Source of the DNA: an uncultured Prevotella sp.
Lineage (GTDB): Bacteria > Bacteroidota > Bacteroidia > Bacteroidales > Bacteroidaceae
Reading direction: 5' to 3'
DNA length: 37,687 nt
Assembly: GCA_944319795.1 (NCBI GenBank)
Contig: CALUFA010000022.1
Span: forward strand, 1 to 37,687
The notes under the pieces were generated by a model. That model did not search any database, was not told the origin of the DNA, and saw only the letters and a program-made list of their open reading frames with translations. Below are positions 15,864 through 24,751 of the stretch, in pieces; the stretch's first letter is position 1; every line of letters starts with the position of its first letter. Both the position numbers and the translations under genes were made by a program.

Positions 15864-17480
15864 ATGATGAAAAAATTATTATTAGGAGATGAAGCTATTG
15901 CGCAAGCTGCCATCGATGCCGGATTGAGCGGAGTTTATGCTTATCCGGGCACACCGTCGACCGAAATCACGGAGTACATCCAAAACTCACCGGTCGCAAA
16001 AGAGCGTAACATCCACAGAAGGTGGTCGACTAATGAGAAAACGGCAATGGAGGAAGCCCTCGGTATGTCGTTCATGGGCAAGCGTGCATTGGTTTGCATG
16101 AAGCATGTCGGACTTAATGTCTGTGCCGACCCGTTCGTGAATTCAGCAATGACAGGAACCAACGGCGGTATTATCGTGCTTGTGGCCGACGACCCTTCAA
16201 TGCACTCGTCACAGAATGAGCAAGACAGCCGCTTTTATGCCAAATTCGCAATGATTCCATGCTTCGAGCCGTCAAGTCAGCAAGAGGCTTACGACATGGT
16301 TCATTATGCGTTTGATTACAGCGAACGCATCCATCTGCCTGTACTTATGCGTGTTACGACAAGAATGGCGCATAGCCGTGCCGTCGTTGAAATTAATGAA
16401 ACGGCGAGGGAACAGAATAAGATGAACTTTGACGCCAAGGCTGGCGAGTGGGTTTTGTTGCCGGCAATGGCGCGCAGACGTAACGACATCGTAACCGCAC
16501 AGCAAGCCGAGCTTGAGGCAGATGCCGTTGAAAGCTGCTTCAACCGTTATGAAGACGGCAATGATCATTCGCTTGGAATAATCACGGGCGGCATAGGCAT
16601 CAACTATTTGAACGAGTGTTATCCGGACGGTTGTCCTTATCCGGTCTTGAAAATCAGCCATTACCCGTTGCCGAAAGCATTGATGCGGAAGCTCACGGAA
16701 GAGTGTGACAACGTTCTCGTAATCGAGGAAGGCCAACCTTTCATCGAGGATATTCTCAACGGAGTGATGCCCGGCAACGCCGTAATCAAGGGTAAACTCA
16801 CAGGCGACCTGCCTCGCACAGGTGAACTTACGCCTGATATTGTCAAGAAGGCGCTTAATATTTCTTTGGGCGAATGTTACGCTCCGAGCGAGAATATAGT
16901 TCCACGTCCGCCTGCGCTTTGTCAAGGTTGCGGCCACAGGGACGTATATGCAGCCTTGAACGACGTATTGAAGGATTATCCAGACGCAAGGGTTTTCGGC
17001 GACATAGGGTGCTACACTCTTGGTGCCTTGCCGCCTTACAGGGCTTTGCATTCAACCGTCGACATGGGCGCGAGCATTACGATGGCCAAAGGTGCGGCCG
17101 ATGCAGGGCTTTGGCCCGCCGTTGCCGTAATCGGCGATTCTACGTTCACGCATTCTGGTATGACCGGATTGCTCGACGCAATCAACGAGAACGCAGACAT
17201 AACCGTCATAATCAGCGACAACCTGACGACGGCCATGACCGGCGGACAAGACTCTGCCGGAACAAACAAACTTGAGGCAATATGCCGTGGATTAGGATTG
17301 GACGGGGAACATTTGAAGACGGTCGTCCCGTTGCCTAAGAACATGCCTGAGATTGAAAAACTATTGCGTGACGAGATAAACTACCACGGAGTCAGCGTGA
17401 TAATCCCATGCCGCGAGTGCATGCAGACGTTGCAAAGACACCTTAGACAAAAGAAACAGAAAGGAGAGCAAGCAAAATGA
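15864..17480 (+). CDS. iorA: Indolepyruvate:ferredoxin oxidoreductase, alpha subunit
   Basis: The 538-residue protein is the thiamine-diphosphate subunit that oxidatively decarboxylates aryl-2-oxoacids (from Trp, Phe, Tyr) to aryl-acetyl-CoA, or runs the reaction in reverse with reduced ferredoxin. The N-terminal part (LLLGDEAIAQAAIDAGLSG, YPGTPSTEI) and the ThDP-binding part (PPALCQGCGHRDVYAALNDV, GDIGCYTLGALPP, GDSTFTHSGMTGLLDA) are intact. The C-terminal two-cluster ferredoxin domain found in archaeal IorA is absent; the protein ends in a Lys-rich tail. Start is at ATG 15864 because the longer frame starts at TTG 15849. It overlaps iorB by 4 bp (ATGA), which indicates translational coupling. 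Confidence 0.92.
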   Translation: MMKKLLLGDEAIAQAAIDAGLSGVYAYPGTPSTEITEYIQNSPVAKERNIHRRWSTNEKTAMEEALGMSFMGKRALVCMKHVGLNVCADPFVNSAMTGTNGGIIVLVADDPSMHSSQNEQDSRFYAKFAMIPCFEPSSQQEAYDMVHYAFDYSERIHLPVLMRVTTRMAHSRAVVEINETAREQNKMNFDAKAGEWVLLPAMARRRNDIVTAQQAELEADAVESCFNRYEDGNDHSLGIITGGIGINYLNECYPDGCPYPVLKISHYPLPKALMRKLTEECDNVLVIEEGQPFIEDILNGVMPGNAVIKGKLTGDLPRTGELTPDIVKKALNISLGECYAPSENIVPRPPALCQGCGHRDVYAALNDVLKDYPDARVFGDIGCYTLGALPPYRALHSTVDMGASITMAKGAADAGLWPAVAVIGDSTFTHSGMTGLLDAINENADITVIISDNLTTAMTGGQDSAGTNKLEAICRGLGLDGEHLKTVVPLPKNMPEIEKLLRDEINYHGVSVIIPCRECMQTLQRHLRQKKQKGEQAK

Positions 17481-18052
17481 AAACAGACATCATATTATGC
17501 GGAGTCGGAGGACAAGGCATCCTCTCTATCGCAACCATAATAGGTGAAGCCGCAATGAAAGAAGGGCTTTACATAAAGCAGGCCGAAGTGCATGGAATGT
17601 CACAGCGCGGAGGCGACGTGCAGAGCAACCTGCGCATATCGTCAACGCCGATACACAGCGACCTTATCGGCGACGGACAGGCCGACGTGATAATATCGAT
17701 GGAGCCGATGGAGGCATTGCGCTACCTACCGTACCTCAATAAGGAAAACGGGTGGATAATAACGTCGAGCGTGCCGTTTGTGAACATTCCGAATTATCCC
17801 GACATGGAGCTTATCAAGTCGGAGTACGCGAAGATGAAAAACACCATATCAATCGATATTGAAAAGATGGCGAAAGACAACGGCATTGCCCGTTCGGCCA
17901 ACGTAATATTGCTCGGGGCTGCCTTGAAAGCCATAGGCATAGAGCGCGACAAGGTTGAGAACGCCATACGGACGGTGTTCGGACGCAAGGGCGAAAACGT
18001 CGTCGAGGCCAACATCAAGGCACTTGCCATAGGCATAGAGGCCGGAAAGTGA
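17477..18052 (+). CDS. iorB: Indolepyruvate:ferredoxin oxidoreductase, beta subunit
   Basis: The 191-residue protein is the gamma-type partner subunit of the complex. Visible are the N-terminal DIILCGVGGQGILSIATIIG motif, KQAEVHGMSQRGGDVQSNLRIS, and DVIISMEPMEALRYLPYL, all diagnostic of the pyruvate/ketoisovalerate oxidoreductase gamma domain. Length is normal for the family. It is translationally coupled to iorA and followed after 68 bp by an aminotransferase gene in the same direction, consistent with a three-gene aromatic amino-acid unit. Confidence 0.92.
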   Translation: MKTDIILCGVGGQGILSIATIIGEAAMKEGLYIKQAEVHGMSQRGGDVQSNLRISSTPIHSDLIGDGQADVIISMEPMEALRYLPYLNKENGWIITSSVPFVNIPNYPDMELIKSEYAKMKNTISIDIEKMAKDNGIARSANVILLGAALKAIGIERDKVENAIRTVFGRKGENVVEANIKALAIGIEAGK

Positions 18053-18066
18053 GCATATAAACGAAA

Positions 18067-18096
18067 TGCGGCGTGCCGTGAAAACGGCACACCGCA
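18067..18096 (+). terminator. Hairpin between iorB and the aminotransferase gene
   Basis: TGCGGCGTGCCGT (18067-18079) pairs with ACGGCACACCGCA (18084-18096) with one mismatch and a 4-nt loop. It is not followed by T residues, so it may stabilise the upstream message or partly attenuate readthrough rather than stop it. Confidence 0.4.
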
Positions 18097-18120
18097 ATCA
18101 TTAAAAACACAGAATCAACC

Positions 18121-19434
18121 ATGCAACAAACACCTATAAGCAAGGAACTTGTGGACAATGCCATACGCGATTTCGGCATACAGGACTTCGAACATGCCAC
18201 GATACGTGAAGTAAAGTCTGTCGCGGCATACGCAGAGAAGGAATCCGGCGTAGAGTTCATCAAGCTCGAAATGGGCATTCCTGGACTGCCTGCATCTGAA
18301 ATCGGCGTTAATGCGCAGATAAAAGCCCTGCAAGACGGAATAGCACATTCGTATCCGGACATCCAAGGATACCCTGAACTTAAGAACGAGGCGTCGCGCT
18401 TTGTCAAGGCGTTCATCGGCATAGACGTCGCGGCAGAGGGCTGTGTGCCTGTTTGCGGAAGCATGCAGGGCACGTTCGCAGCCTTCCTTACATGTTCGCA
18501 AAGTGACAAGAAGAAAGACACAATCCTGTTTATCGACCCAGGGTTTCCCGTACAGAAAATGCAGCTCCAGGTGCAGGGCGTAAAATACGAGACGTTCGAC
18601 GTTTACGACTACCGTGGCGACAAGCTCGCGCCGAAACTTGAAAGTTACCTGTGCAAAGGCAACATTTGCGCGATAGTTTACAGCAATCCGAACAATCCTT
18701 CGTGGATTTGCTTCAACGAGGACGAATTGCAGACCATCGGAACGCTTGCCACCAAATACGACACCATCATAATGGAAGACCTTGCTTATTTCGCAATGGA
18801 CTTCCGCAAGCAGCTAAGCACGCCGTTCCGTCCTCCTTACCAAGCTACCGTAGCGAGATATACCGACAATTACATGCTTTTCATTAGCGGCAGCAAGGCT
18901 TTCAGCTATGCCGGCGAACGCATAGGCGTGGTGTGCATATCCGACAAACTTTTCCACCGGCATTACGCCGATTTGGATTCGCGTTACGAGATGCTGCCGT
19001 TCGGACTTGTATTCTCGACACGTATGCTCTACGCCCTGTCGTCGGGCACAAGCCACAGCGCACAGTATGCAATGGCGGCGATGCTGAAGGCAGCTTCCGA
19101 CGGAACGTATGATTTCAGGAAAGACATCGGCATCTACGGCGAGCGTGCGCATAAGCTGAAGGACATATTCCGCAAGCATGGCTTTGTGATTGTTTACGAC
19201 AAGGATCTCGGCGAAGACATCGCCGACGGGTTCTATTTTACGATAGGTTATCCCGGGATGACCGGCGGACAGCTTGCCCACGAGCTGATGTATTACGGCG
19301 TTAGCGCAATATGCCTTACTACGACGGGTAGCGTTCAGCAGGGCTTACGTGTCTGCACGTCGTTCATAGAAGACAGGCAGATGGCCGTGCTCGACGGGCG
19401 TATGGCCGTATTCAGGGAGAACAATCCCCGTTGA
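18121..19434 (+). CDS. Class I/II aminotransferase (PLP)
   Basis: The 437-residue protein has the fold-type I aminotransferase hallmarks: substrate-loop start EMGIPGLPASEIG, YPDIQGYPELKNEASRFV, VCGSMQGTFAAFLTC, IVYSNPNNPSWICF (the NP motif), DLAYFAMDFRK, and the PLP lysine K259 in SGSKAFSYAGERIG. The C-terminal arginine region (QQGLRVCTSF) is present. Located just downstream of iorAB, it may convert aromatic amino acids to the arylpyruvates used by Ior, or run in reverse with reduced ferredoxin. Substrate specificity cannot be read from the sequence. A strong terminator follows. Confidence 0.88.
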   Translation: MQQTPISKELVDNAIRDFGIQDFEHATIREVKSVAAYAEKESGVEFIKLEMGIPGLPASEIGVNAQIKALQDGIAHSYPDIQGYPELKNEASRFVKAFIGIDVAAEGCVPVCGSMQGTFAAFLTCSQSDKKKDTILFIDPGFPVQKMQLQVQGVKYETFDVYDYRGDKLAPKLESYLCKGNICAIVYSNPNNPSWICFNEDELQTIGTLATKYDTIIMEDLAYFAMDFRKQLSTPFRPPYQATVARYTDNYMLFISGSKAFSYAGERIGVVCISDKLFHRHYADLDSRYEMLPFGLVFSTRMLYALSSGTSHSAQYAMAAMLKAASDGTYDFRKDIGIYGERAHKLKDIFRKHGFVIVYDKDLGEDIADGFYFTIGYPGMTGGQLAHELMYYGVSAICLTTTGSVQQGLRVCTSFIEDRQMAVLDGRMAVFRENNPR

Positions 19435-19456
19435 TTCGGCTTGTAGTTATTCATAG

Positions 19457-19497
19457 AAAAAGACGTGTTCCGCAAAGTGGTGCGGAGCACGTCTTTT
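19457..19497 (+). terminator. Intrinsic terminator of the ior/aminotransferase unit
   Basis: AAAAAGACGTGTTCCGCA (19457-19474) pairs with TGCGGAGCACGTCTTTT (19481-19497) around a 6-nt loop with one mismatch or bulge. The stem ends in a T-run, and it lies 22 bp after the stop codon. Confidence 0.8.
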
Positions 19498-19598
19498 CCA
19501 TTTGTCAAACGTCGTGAAGGCTATGTTGGCGTAGTGTCTTTGTCACGATTTGTTGTTCTATTTGAACGTACTTTCCATACAGAACTTTAGTTGTTTGC

Positions 19599-19679
19599 AA
19601 AAGGTTGCCTTTTGAACCGTAAAAGGTAGCCTTTCATGCGCTAATAGGCTGCCTTTTGCAGGGCGGAAGGATGCCTTTT
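19599..19679. repeat. 22-bp-period dyad array B, four units
   Basis: Units start at 19599, 19621, 19643 and 19665, exactly 22 bp apart: AAAAGGTTGCCTTTT, AAAAGGTAGCCTTTC, AATAGGCTGCCTTTT and GGAAGGATGCCTTTT. Spacers are GAACCGT, ATGCGCT and GCAGGGC. It lies between convergent genes but 100 bp beyond a full terminator, so termination is not its only possible role. Confidence 0.85.
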
Positions 19680-19695
19680 GCCCGGGCGTATTCCG

Positions 19696-20148
19696 TCAGA
19701 CGAAAATCTTTACTCCGAGTGCGAGCAGTGCATAGCGTGCGAACTTTCCAACGGTGACGCTGATAGCTGTAAGCGTCACGTTGGCCCTCATAAGGCCGAG
19801 GACGATCGTTATTGCTTCGCCTATTACCGGAAGGAAGGCGAAGAATCCAGTCAGTGCCCCCCGTCCGGCCATGAACCGTTTGGCACGGTCGAGCTCTTTT
19901 TGTTTTACGTGCAGGTATTTCTCAATCCAATCCATGCGTCCCAGCGTGCCTATCCAGTAATTCAGCATGCTGCCGAGGGTGTTGCCGATTGTGCCGTAGG
20001 CAACGAGCAGCCACGGGTCGAGCCCTGCGGCCATGAGCGCGAGCATGACAACCTCGCTGCTTAAAGGGAATATGCTGCCTGCGAGGAATCCCGACAGCAG
20101 CATCCCGATGTATCCGTAGTCGGTGAGAAATTCTATCAGAGACTCCAT
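19696..20148 (-). CDS. DedA/YqaA-family membrane protein
   Basis: The 150-residue protein has the short YqaA-type DedA (SNARE-associated/VTT) fold: N-terminal DYGYIGMLLSGFLAGSIFPL with a re-entrant loop, EVVMLALMAAGLDPWLLVAYGTIGNTLGSMLNYWIG, and the conserved G-x-F-A-F-LP-x-x-GE signature (GALTGFFAFLPVIGEAITIV), then two more membrane helices. DedA relatives include lipid flippases/scramblases of the inner membrane; the short YqaA form is not characterised. Its start overlaps the end of the preceding membrane-protein gene by 13 bp, which indicates coupling, and it is the last gene of the leftward run. Confidence 0.88.
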   Translation of the reverse strand: MESLIEFLTDYGYIGMLLSGFLAGSIFPLSSEVVMLALMAAGLDPWLLVAYGTIGNTLGSMLNYWIGTLGRMDWIEKYLHVKQKELDRAKRFMAGRGALTGFFAFLPVIGEAITIVLGLMRANVTLTAISVTVGKFARYALLALGVKIFV

Positions 20149-21092
20149 AGTGATAGATTGTTTGTCGTGGGTGTGCTGTTTAATATGTTGAACGCCGTAG
20201 CCGTCAAGGCCAGTATCGCGAGTACGATGAATGTTATGTTTGTCAGCCTTGTGTTAGTCATGGCGATGAAGTGCCCGATAAGGACGGATGCGTAGATGGC
20301 CAGTATGCCTGTCAGTTGTGCGCCGTGCATTGGTTGCGCCACGGCCAAGGCCGTAGTGAATAATGCCAGCGTGATCAGCATTTCGTAAATCATGCGTGTG
20401 CGTATTTTGTCCTTGTAACTGTTGCGCAGGAAGTGTATCGTGCCGATTGCCGTAACGAGAAGTATGAAGCCGAATGTTACTGCCATGTCTGTTGCGGTGT
20501 AGTCGCCATAATTGCAAGGTGTCCAAAATTCCATATTAAGTTGTCGGGCGATGATGCCGAAGTCGCCAATCATGGCGCAATATCCGCAGACGAACCAGTA
20601 AGGCACGGTCAGCCCGATGGCCGAAGCCCAAAAGTTGCGTCCGCTGAAGGCCATCAGGTTGGTGCCGATAAGCACCCATAATACCGGCGCGAAGAATAGC
20701 GACTGGGGATATATTATGCTTGCTGTGCCGATGAACATGAAGGCGTAAAACATCCGGCCTTGCGCGCGTTTGTCCTGATACGACGCGAATAGTAGGAGGA
20801 ATGCCGAGATAAAGCACAGTTGTACGGCGAGCACGTAGAGGCTTCCCGCCATTGGCGCGGTCATGGTTCCGAGCGCGAGGAACGAGCATGAAACCATGCG
20901 GCTGTACGTGCGTATCAGCGCATTGCGGTTGTTAAGCTCGGCCATGAGATAGGCCGACACCGCAAAAACTACAAGCTCGGCATGCGTCCTGCAATTCACG
21001 GCACACATTACGAGCCACACTGCCAGCGTATAAACAGCCGTTACGGGCAGGGCGAAACGGCTTTCTGCTATCCTGTTTTGTAATCGCTTCAC
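20136..21092 (-). CDS. Polytopic membrane protein of unknown function
   Basis: The 318-residue protein has about nine hydrophobic helices, beginning after a short basic N-terminus (MKRLQNRIAESRF). Notable parts are AVWLVMCAVNCRTHAELVVF, FASYQDKRAQGRMFYAFMFIG, LIGTNLMAFSGRNFWASAIG and HFLRNSYKDKIRTRMIYEML, a basic cytosolic loop. It resembles uncharacterised Bacteroidales inner-membrane proteins (DUF6427-like architecture), but I cannot name a function. It sits between purD and a DedA-type gene on the same strand and overlaps the latter by 13 bp. The gap to purD carries a 28-bp inverted repeat. Confidence 0.75.
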   Translation of the reverse strand: MKRLQNRIAESRFALPVTAVYTLAVWLVMCAVNCRTHAELVVFAVSAYLMAELNNRNALIRTYSRMVSCSFLALGTMTAPMAGSLYVLAVQLCFISAFLLLFASYQDKRAQGRMFYAFMFIGTASIIYPQSLFFAPVLWVLIGTNLMAFSGRNFWASAIGLTVPYWFVCGYCAMIGDFGIIARQLNMEFWTPCNYGDYTATDMAVTFGFILLVTAIGTIHFLRNSYKDKIRTRMIYEMLITLALFTTALAVAQPMHGAQLTGILAIYASVLIGHFIAMTNTRLTNITFIVLAILALTATAFNILNSTPTTNNLSLWSL

Positions 21093-21107
21093 TTTTATTC
21101 AATTCAT

Positions 21108-21205
21108 AATTCATAATTCATAATGCATAATTCACGGCCGGATGCCGTGCTTGTTGATTGTTTGGCGCAGCCTGATTGTGAATTATGCATTATGAATTAT
21201 GAATT
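21108..21205. repeat. 28-bp AT-rich inverted repeat of CATAATT units
   Basis: A perfect 28-bp inverted repeat (21108-21135 and 21178-21205), made of tandem heptamer-like ATTCATA units, encloses a GC-rich 42-nt loop that contains its own CGGCCGGATGCCG dyad. The right arm ends 1 bp from the purD stop codon. It may act as a leftward terminator or message-stabilising hairpin. Confidence 0.7.
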
Positions 21206-21206
21206 G

Positions 21207-22475
21207 TCAAAGGTCTTTCCCGATGTCGCTGCGGAAATATTTGTCGGTGAAATGTATCTTCTGTGCCTCGGCGAACGACTTGGCCAATGCTTCGTCCTTG
21301 TCCTTTCCGTAAGAGCTTACGGCTATGACGCGCCCGCCGGCGGTTACTACTTGGCCGTCTTTTAATGCCGTGCCAGAGTGGAATACGATGCTGCCTTCAA
21401 CGTCGTTTATGCCTGTTATCGGGTAGCCTTTGGCGTATTTCTCCGGATAGCCGCCGCTTACGAGCATTACGCATACGGCCGCACGCTCGTCGAACTCTAT
21501 CGTGCGGCTGTCGAGATTGCCTTCGGCCACGCCCTCGAACAGGTCTACGATGTCGCTCTTAAGCCGCAGCATGACGCTCTCGGTCTCGGGGTCGCCCATG
21601 CGGCAGTTGTATTCTATAACCATCGGGTCGCCCCCGACGTTTATAAGTCCGAAGAATATGAAACCCTTGTAGTCGAGCCCTTCCTCGGCAAGACCTTCCA
21701 CCGTCGGGCGGATTATGCGGTCTTCTACCTTTTGCATCCACTCCTCCGTGGCGAACGGAACTGGCGAAACGCTGCCCATGCCGCCCGTATTGAGGCCCGT
21801 GTCGTGCTCGCCGATGCGCTTGTAGTCCTTCGCTTCAGGCAGAATCTTGTAGTTCTTGCCGTCGGTAAGGATGAAAACGGAACATTCGATGCCGCTCAGG
21901 AACTCTTCGATGACGACGTTTGCCGAAGCGTTACCGAACATTCCACCGAGCATCTCGCGCAGTTCCTTCTTGGCTTCGTCGAGCGTCGGGAGTATCAGTA
22001 CGCCCTTACCGGCGCACAGTCCGTCGGCCTTGAGCACGTAAGGCGGCTGCAATGTTTTGAGGAAACGCAGCCCCTCGTCGAGTGTCGTACCGTTGAATGT
22101 CTTGTAACGTGCCGTCGGTATGTTGTGCCTTTGCATGAAACCTTTGGCGAAATCCTTTGAACCTTCAAGTTGTGCACCCTGTTTTGACGGGCCTATAACG
22201 GGGATGCCGGCCGTGCGTTGGTCGTTCTTGAAGTCGTCGTAGATGCCTTTCACCAACGGGTCTTCCGGCCCGACGACCACCATGTCGACGCCGTTTGCCA
22301 CGGCGAAGTCTTTCAAACGCTCGAAATCGTCGGCCTTTATGTCTACGTTTTCCCCGTTTTCGGCCGTTCCCGCGTTGCCCGGAGCTATGTAAAGTTTCTC
22401 TACTTTCGGGCTTTGGGCTATCTTCCAAGCCAATGCGTGCTCGCGTCCGCCGCTTCCTAATAGTAATATTTTCAT
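21207..22475 (-). CDS. purD: Phosphoribosylamine--glycine ligase
   Basis: The 422-residue protein catalyses the second step of purine synthesis, joining glycine to phosphoribosylamine with ATP. It begins [20 protein letters not shown], the invariant N-terminal motif. The ATP-grasp domain shows [48 protein letters not shown] and [18 protein letters not shown], and the C-terminal domain shows [15 protein letters not shown]. All family features and the length are normal. It lies in a leftward gene run after a DPP IV-like peptidase (62 bp upstream) and before a membrane protein. The start at ATG 22475 is fixed by the conserved N-terminus. Confidence 0.96.
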   Translation of the reverse strand: MKILLLGSGGREHALAWKIAQSPKVEKLYIAPGNAGTAENGENVDIKADDFERLKDFAVANGVDMVVVGPEDPLVKGIYDDFKNDQRTAGIPVIGPSKQGAQLEGSKDFAKGFMQRHNIPTARYKTFNGTTLDEGLRFLKTLQPPYVLKADGLCAGKGVLILPTLDEAKKELREMLGGMFGNASANVVIEEFLSGIECSVFILTDGKNYKILPEAKDYKRIGEHDTGLNTGGMGSVSPVPFATEEWMQKVEDRIIRPTVEGLAEEGLDYKGFIFFGLINVGGDPMVIEYNCRMGDPETESVMLRLKSDIVDLFEGVAEGNLDSRTIEFDERAAVCVMLVSGGYPEKYAKGYPITGINDVEGSIVFHSGTALKDGQVVTAGGRVIAVSSYGKDKDEALAKSFAEAQKIHFTDKYFRSDIGKDL

Positions 22476-22495
22476 AGTTGAATGAGTATTTTAAG

Positions 22496-22525
22496 CCCAC
22501 CCCGAACCTTTTCCGAAGGGGTGGG
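22496..22525 (-). terminator. GC-rich hairpin between the peptidase gene and purD
   Basis: CCCACCCC (22496-22503) pairs with GGGGTGGG (22518-22525) around a 14-nt loop. On the minus strand it follows the peptidase stop by 12 bp and precedes CTTAAAATAC, a poor T-tract. It may attenuate readthrough into purD. Confidence 0.5.
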
Positions 22526-22537
22526 TGTTTGTTTGGT

Positions 22538-24751
22538 TTACTTCAAATAGTCCTCGAAATATTGCGTGATCTTTTCATGCAGGTGGACGCTTTGGTGTCC
22601 GGCCATGTTGTGTCCTTCGCCAGGATATACGTAGAAGTCGGGTTGTGTGCCCACCTCGTTGCACTTCTTGATGAACGACAGGGCGTGTTGCGGAACGACG
22701 GTCGGGTCGTCCGTGCCGATTATTATCTGCAGTTTGCCCTTCAGGTTCTTAGCTTTGTTGATGAGACTTGTCTCGGCATAGCCTTCAGGATTGGCCTGTG
22801 GGGTGTCCATGTAGCGTTCGCCGTACATCACTTCGTACCATTTCCAGTCGATCACCGGACCTCCGGCCACGCCGACTTTGAATACGTCGGGGTATGTAGT
22901 CATCAGCGACGTGGTCATGAATCCTCCGAAACTCCAGCCGTGAACGCCCATGCGTGTGGTGTCGACGTAGGCCAACGACTTAAGGTAATCAACGCCTTTC
23001 ATTTGGTCTTTCATCTCTTCCACGCCGAGGTGGCGGAACGTGGCCTGCTCGAAGTCGCGTCCGCGGTCGCACGAACCGCGGTTGTCGAGAATGAAGAGCA
23101 GGTATCCCTTCTGTGCCATGTACGTCTCCCAGCTGCGGCTTGCGTAGTGCCAGCGGGCTTCGACGTTGCGTATGCCGGGGCCGCCGTAGACGTAGACCAC
23201 TGTGGGATACTTCTTATTTGGGTCAAAGTTGACTGGTTTCACCATGCGGTAGTAAAGGTCTGTTACGCCGTCGGCTGCCTTTATCGTGCCGCATGTGTAT
23301 TCCGGAACGTTGTATCCAGTCCACGGGTCGGCGGCCTTAAAGTAGTTTGTGCGCTTCGCCTTTTCAACATCAATGATGTCGATGTTGCGCGGAACGTCGG
23401 GCGCTGTGTACCTGTCGTATGCGTAGCGGCCCGAAGCCGAGAGCATTGGGTGGCGGTGTCCGCCTGCGCCATACGTGTTGGCGTGTACTCCTTTGCCGTC
23501 GTCGAGCAACGTGCGTTCGCCCGTTTCGATGTCGACTTTATAGATGTTGTTCTGTATCGGGCTGCTTTCGGTCGAGACGATTATCGCCGTCTTTGCCTTG
23601 GCGTTGAAGCCTACGAGGTCTAATACTATCCATTTGCCGCTTGTAATCTGCTTCAGTTGTCCGCCTTTGGTGTTGAATAGGTACAAATGGTTGTAGCCGT
23701 CCTTCTCGCTTTGCAGGATGAACTTGCCGTCATCCCACGGCAGGAAGGTTATCGGGTTGACCGGATGCACGTACTTGTCGTGGTGCTCTTTGTACAACAC
23801 GGCTTGCTTTTCGCCGGTCGCGGCGTCGTAGCGTACAAGCTCCATGTCGGTTTGGTCGCGGTTGAGCTCAATCATGTAGACCGTCTTGCCGTCGGGTCCC
23901 CATGCTATGTTAGTGAAGTAACGGTCGGTCGGGTCGCCTGCTTTCAGGTATATGGTCTTGCCCGTTTTCAGGTCGTAAACGCCTACGGTGACTTTGTGGC
24001 TGGCCTCGCCTGCCATGGGATATTTTGTCGGCATCAGCGTGGCTATGCGTGTGTCAACATCTACGAGCGGATAATCTGGCACCATGCTTTGGTCCATTCG
24101 GTAGAAGGCGAGCCTCTGTCCGTCGGGACTCCAGAAAGTTCCTTTGTATATGCCGAACTCGTCGCGGTGGACGCTTTGTGCGTAAACTATGTCGTGGCTT
24201 CCGTCGGTTGTCAGTCGGCGTGTGTTCCCTTCGCCGTCGGTTACGTAGAGGTTGTCGTCCTTAACGAAAGCTACGGCGCGTGACGCCGGGCACCATTCGG
24301 CGTGGGTTTCGCCTTCGGTGCTTTGCCTCCAAACGGCTTCCTTCGCCTTGAAGTCAACCAAAAGCCGCTCGTTTTTCCTTTGTATTAGCATCAACGGCTC
24401 GCCGGGGTAGGGGAACGAGGCGTACATCAGGTTGTGAATCTTGTCGTTTCCGCCTTTCGTGCCGGCCCATTTGTTTACGTCGTCGAGCGTGAACAGCGGC
24501 GTTTCCTTGCCCGTTTTCTTGTCTACCGTGTAACATTCCTCCACGTCGAGGCGCACGAGTTGGTCGCCCCACCACGCCAGCGTCTTGTTCTTGGGCGTCA
24601 TGTTGTGGTAGTTCGTGCCGCCGAAGTTGAGGTCTTCGAGCGTGAATTCCCGTTGTTGGGCATCGGCCTTAGTCATAGGTAACATGGTTAGCAACGCCGC
24701 CAGCAGCAGTCCTGCGCGGCGTAGTATGATATTTTTGCCTTTAGTCGTCAT
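22538..24751 (-). CDS. Secreted DPP IV-like serine peptidase (S9), second member
   Basis: The 737-residue protein has a signal peptide (MTTKGKNIILRRAGLLLAAL...ADAQ), an eight-bladed propeller-like N-terminal domain (FWSPDGQRLAFYRMDQSMV, VDTRIATLMPTKYPMAGE) and a peptidase domain with Ser607 (GVHGWSFGGFMT), Asp681/682 (GTDDPTVVP) and His714 (GEGHNMAGHQ). It probably cleaves dipeptides or oligopeptides from peptide N-termini in the periplasm. It differs from the 12.2-kb member in its His loop and lacks that protein's GVPDWVYEEEF site in the same form. The start is ATG 24751, 11 bp inside the upstream methyltransferase frame; the longer frame from 24988 would read through that gene's Arg-rich tail. 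Confidence 0.9.
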   Translation of the reverse strand: MTTKGKNIILRRAGLLLAALLTMLPMTKADAQQREFTLEDLNFGGTNYHNMTPKNKTLAWWGDQLVRLDVEECYTVDKKTGKETPLFTLDDVNKWAGTKGGNDKIHNLMYASFPYPGEPLMLIQRKNERLLVDFKAKEAVWRQSTEGETHAEWCPASRAVAFVKDDNLYVTDGEGNTRRLTTDGSHDIVYAQSVHRDEFGIYKGTFWSPDGQRLAFYRMDQSMVPDYPLVDVDTRIATLMPTKYPMAGEASHKVTVGVYDLKTGKTIYLKAGDPTDRYFTNIAWGPDGKTVYMIELNRDQTDMELVRYDAATGEKQAVLYKEHHDKYVHPVNPITFLPWDDGKFILQSEKDGYNHLYLFNTKGGQLKQITSGKWIVLDLVGFNAKAKTAIIVSTESSPIQNNIYKVDIETGERTLLDDGKGVHANTYGAGGHRHPMLSASGRYAYDRYTAPDVPRNIDIIDVEKAKRTNYFKAADPWTGYNVPEYTCGTIKAADGVTDLYYRMVKPVNFDPNKKYPTVVYVYGGPGIRNVEARWHYASRSWETYMAQKGYLLFILDNRGSCDRGRDFEQATFRHLGVEEMKDQMKGVDYLKSLAYVDTTRMGVHGWSFGGFMTTSLMTTYPDVFKVGVAGGPVIDWKWYEVMYGERYMDTPQANPEGYAETSLINKAKNLKGKLQIIIGTDDPTVVPQHALSFIKKCNEVGTQPDFYVYPGEGHNMAGHQSVHLHEKITQYFEDYLK

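Noticed and set aside
19599-19679. CRISPR array interpretation of the 22-bp arrays
   Set aside because: Unit plus spacer is only 22 bp, the repeats are degenerate, spacers are 7 bp and share a pattern, and no cas gene is nearby.
22478-23623. 381-codon plus-strand frame opposite the DPP IV-like gene
   Set aside because: It is a shadow of a well-supported peptidase gene; composition is biased and no motif is present.
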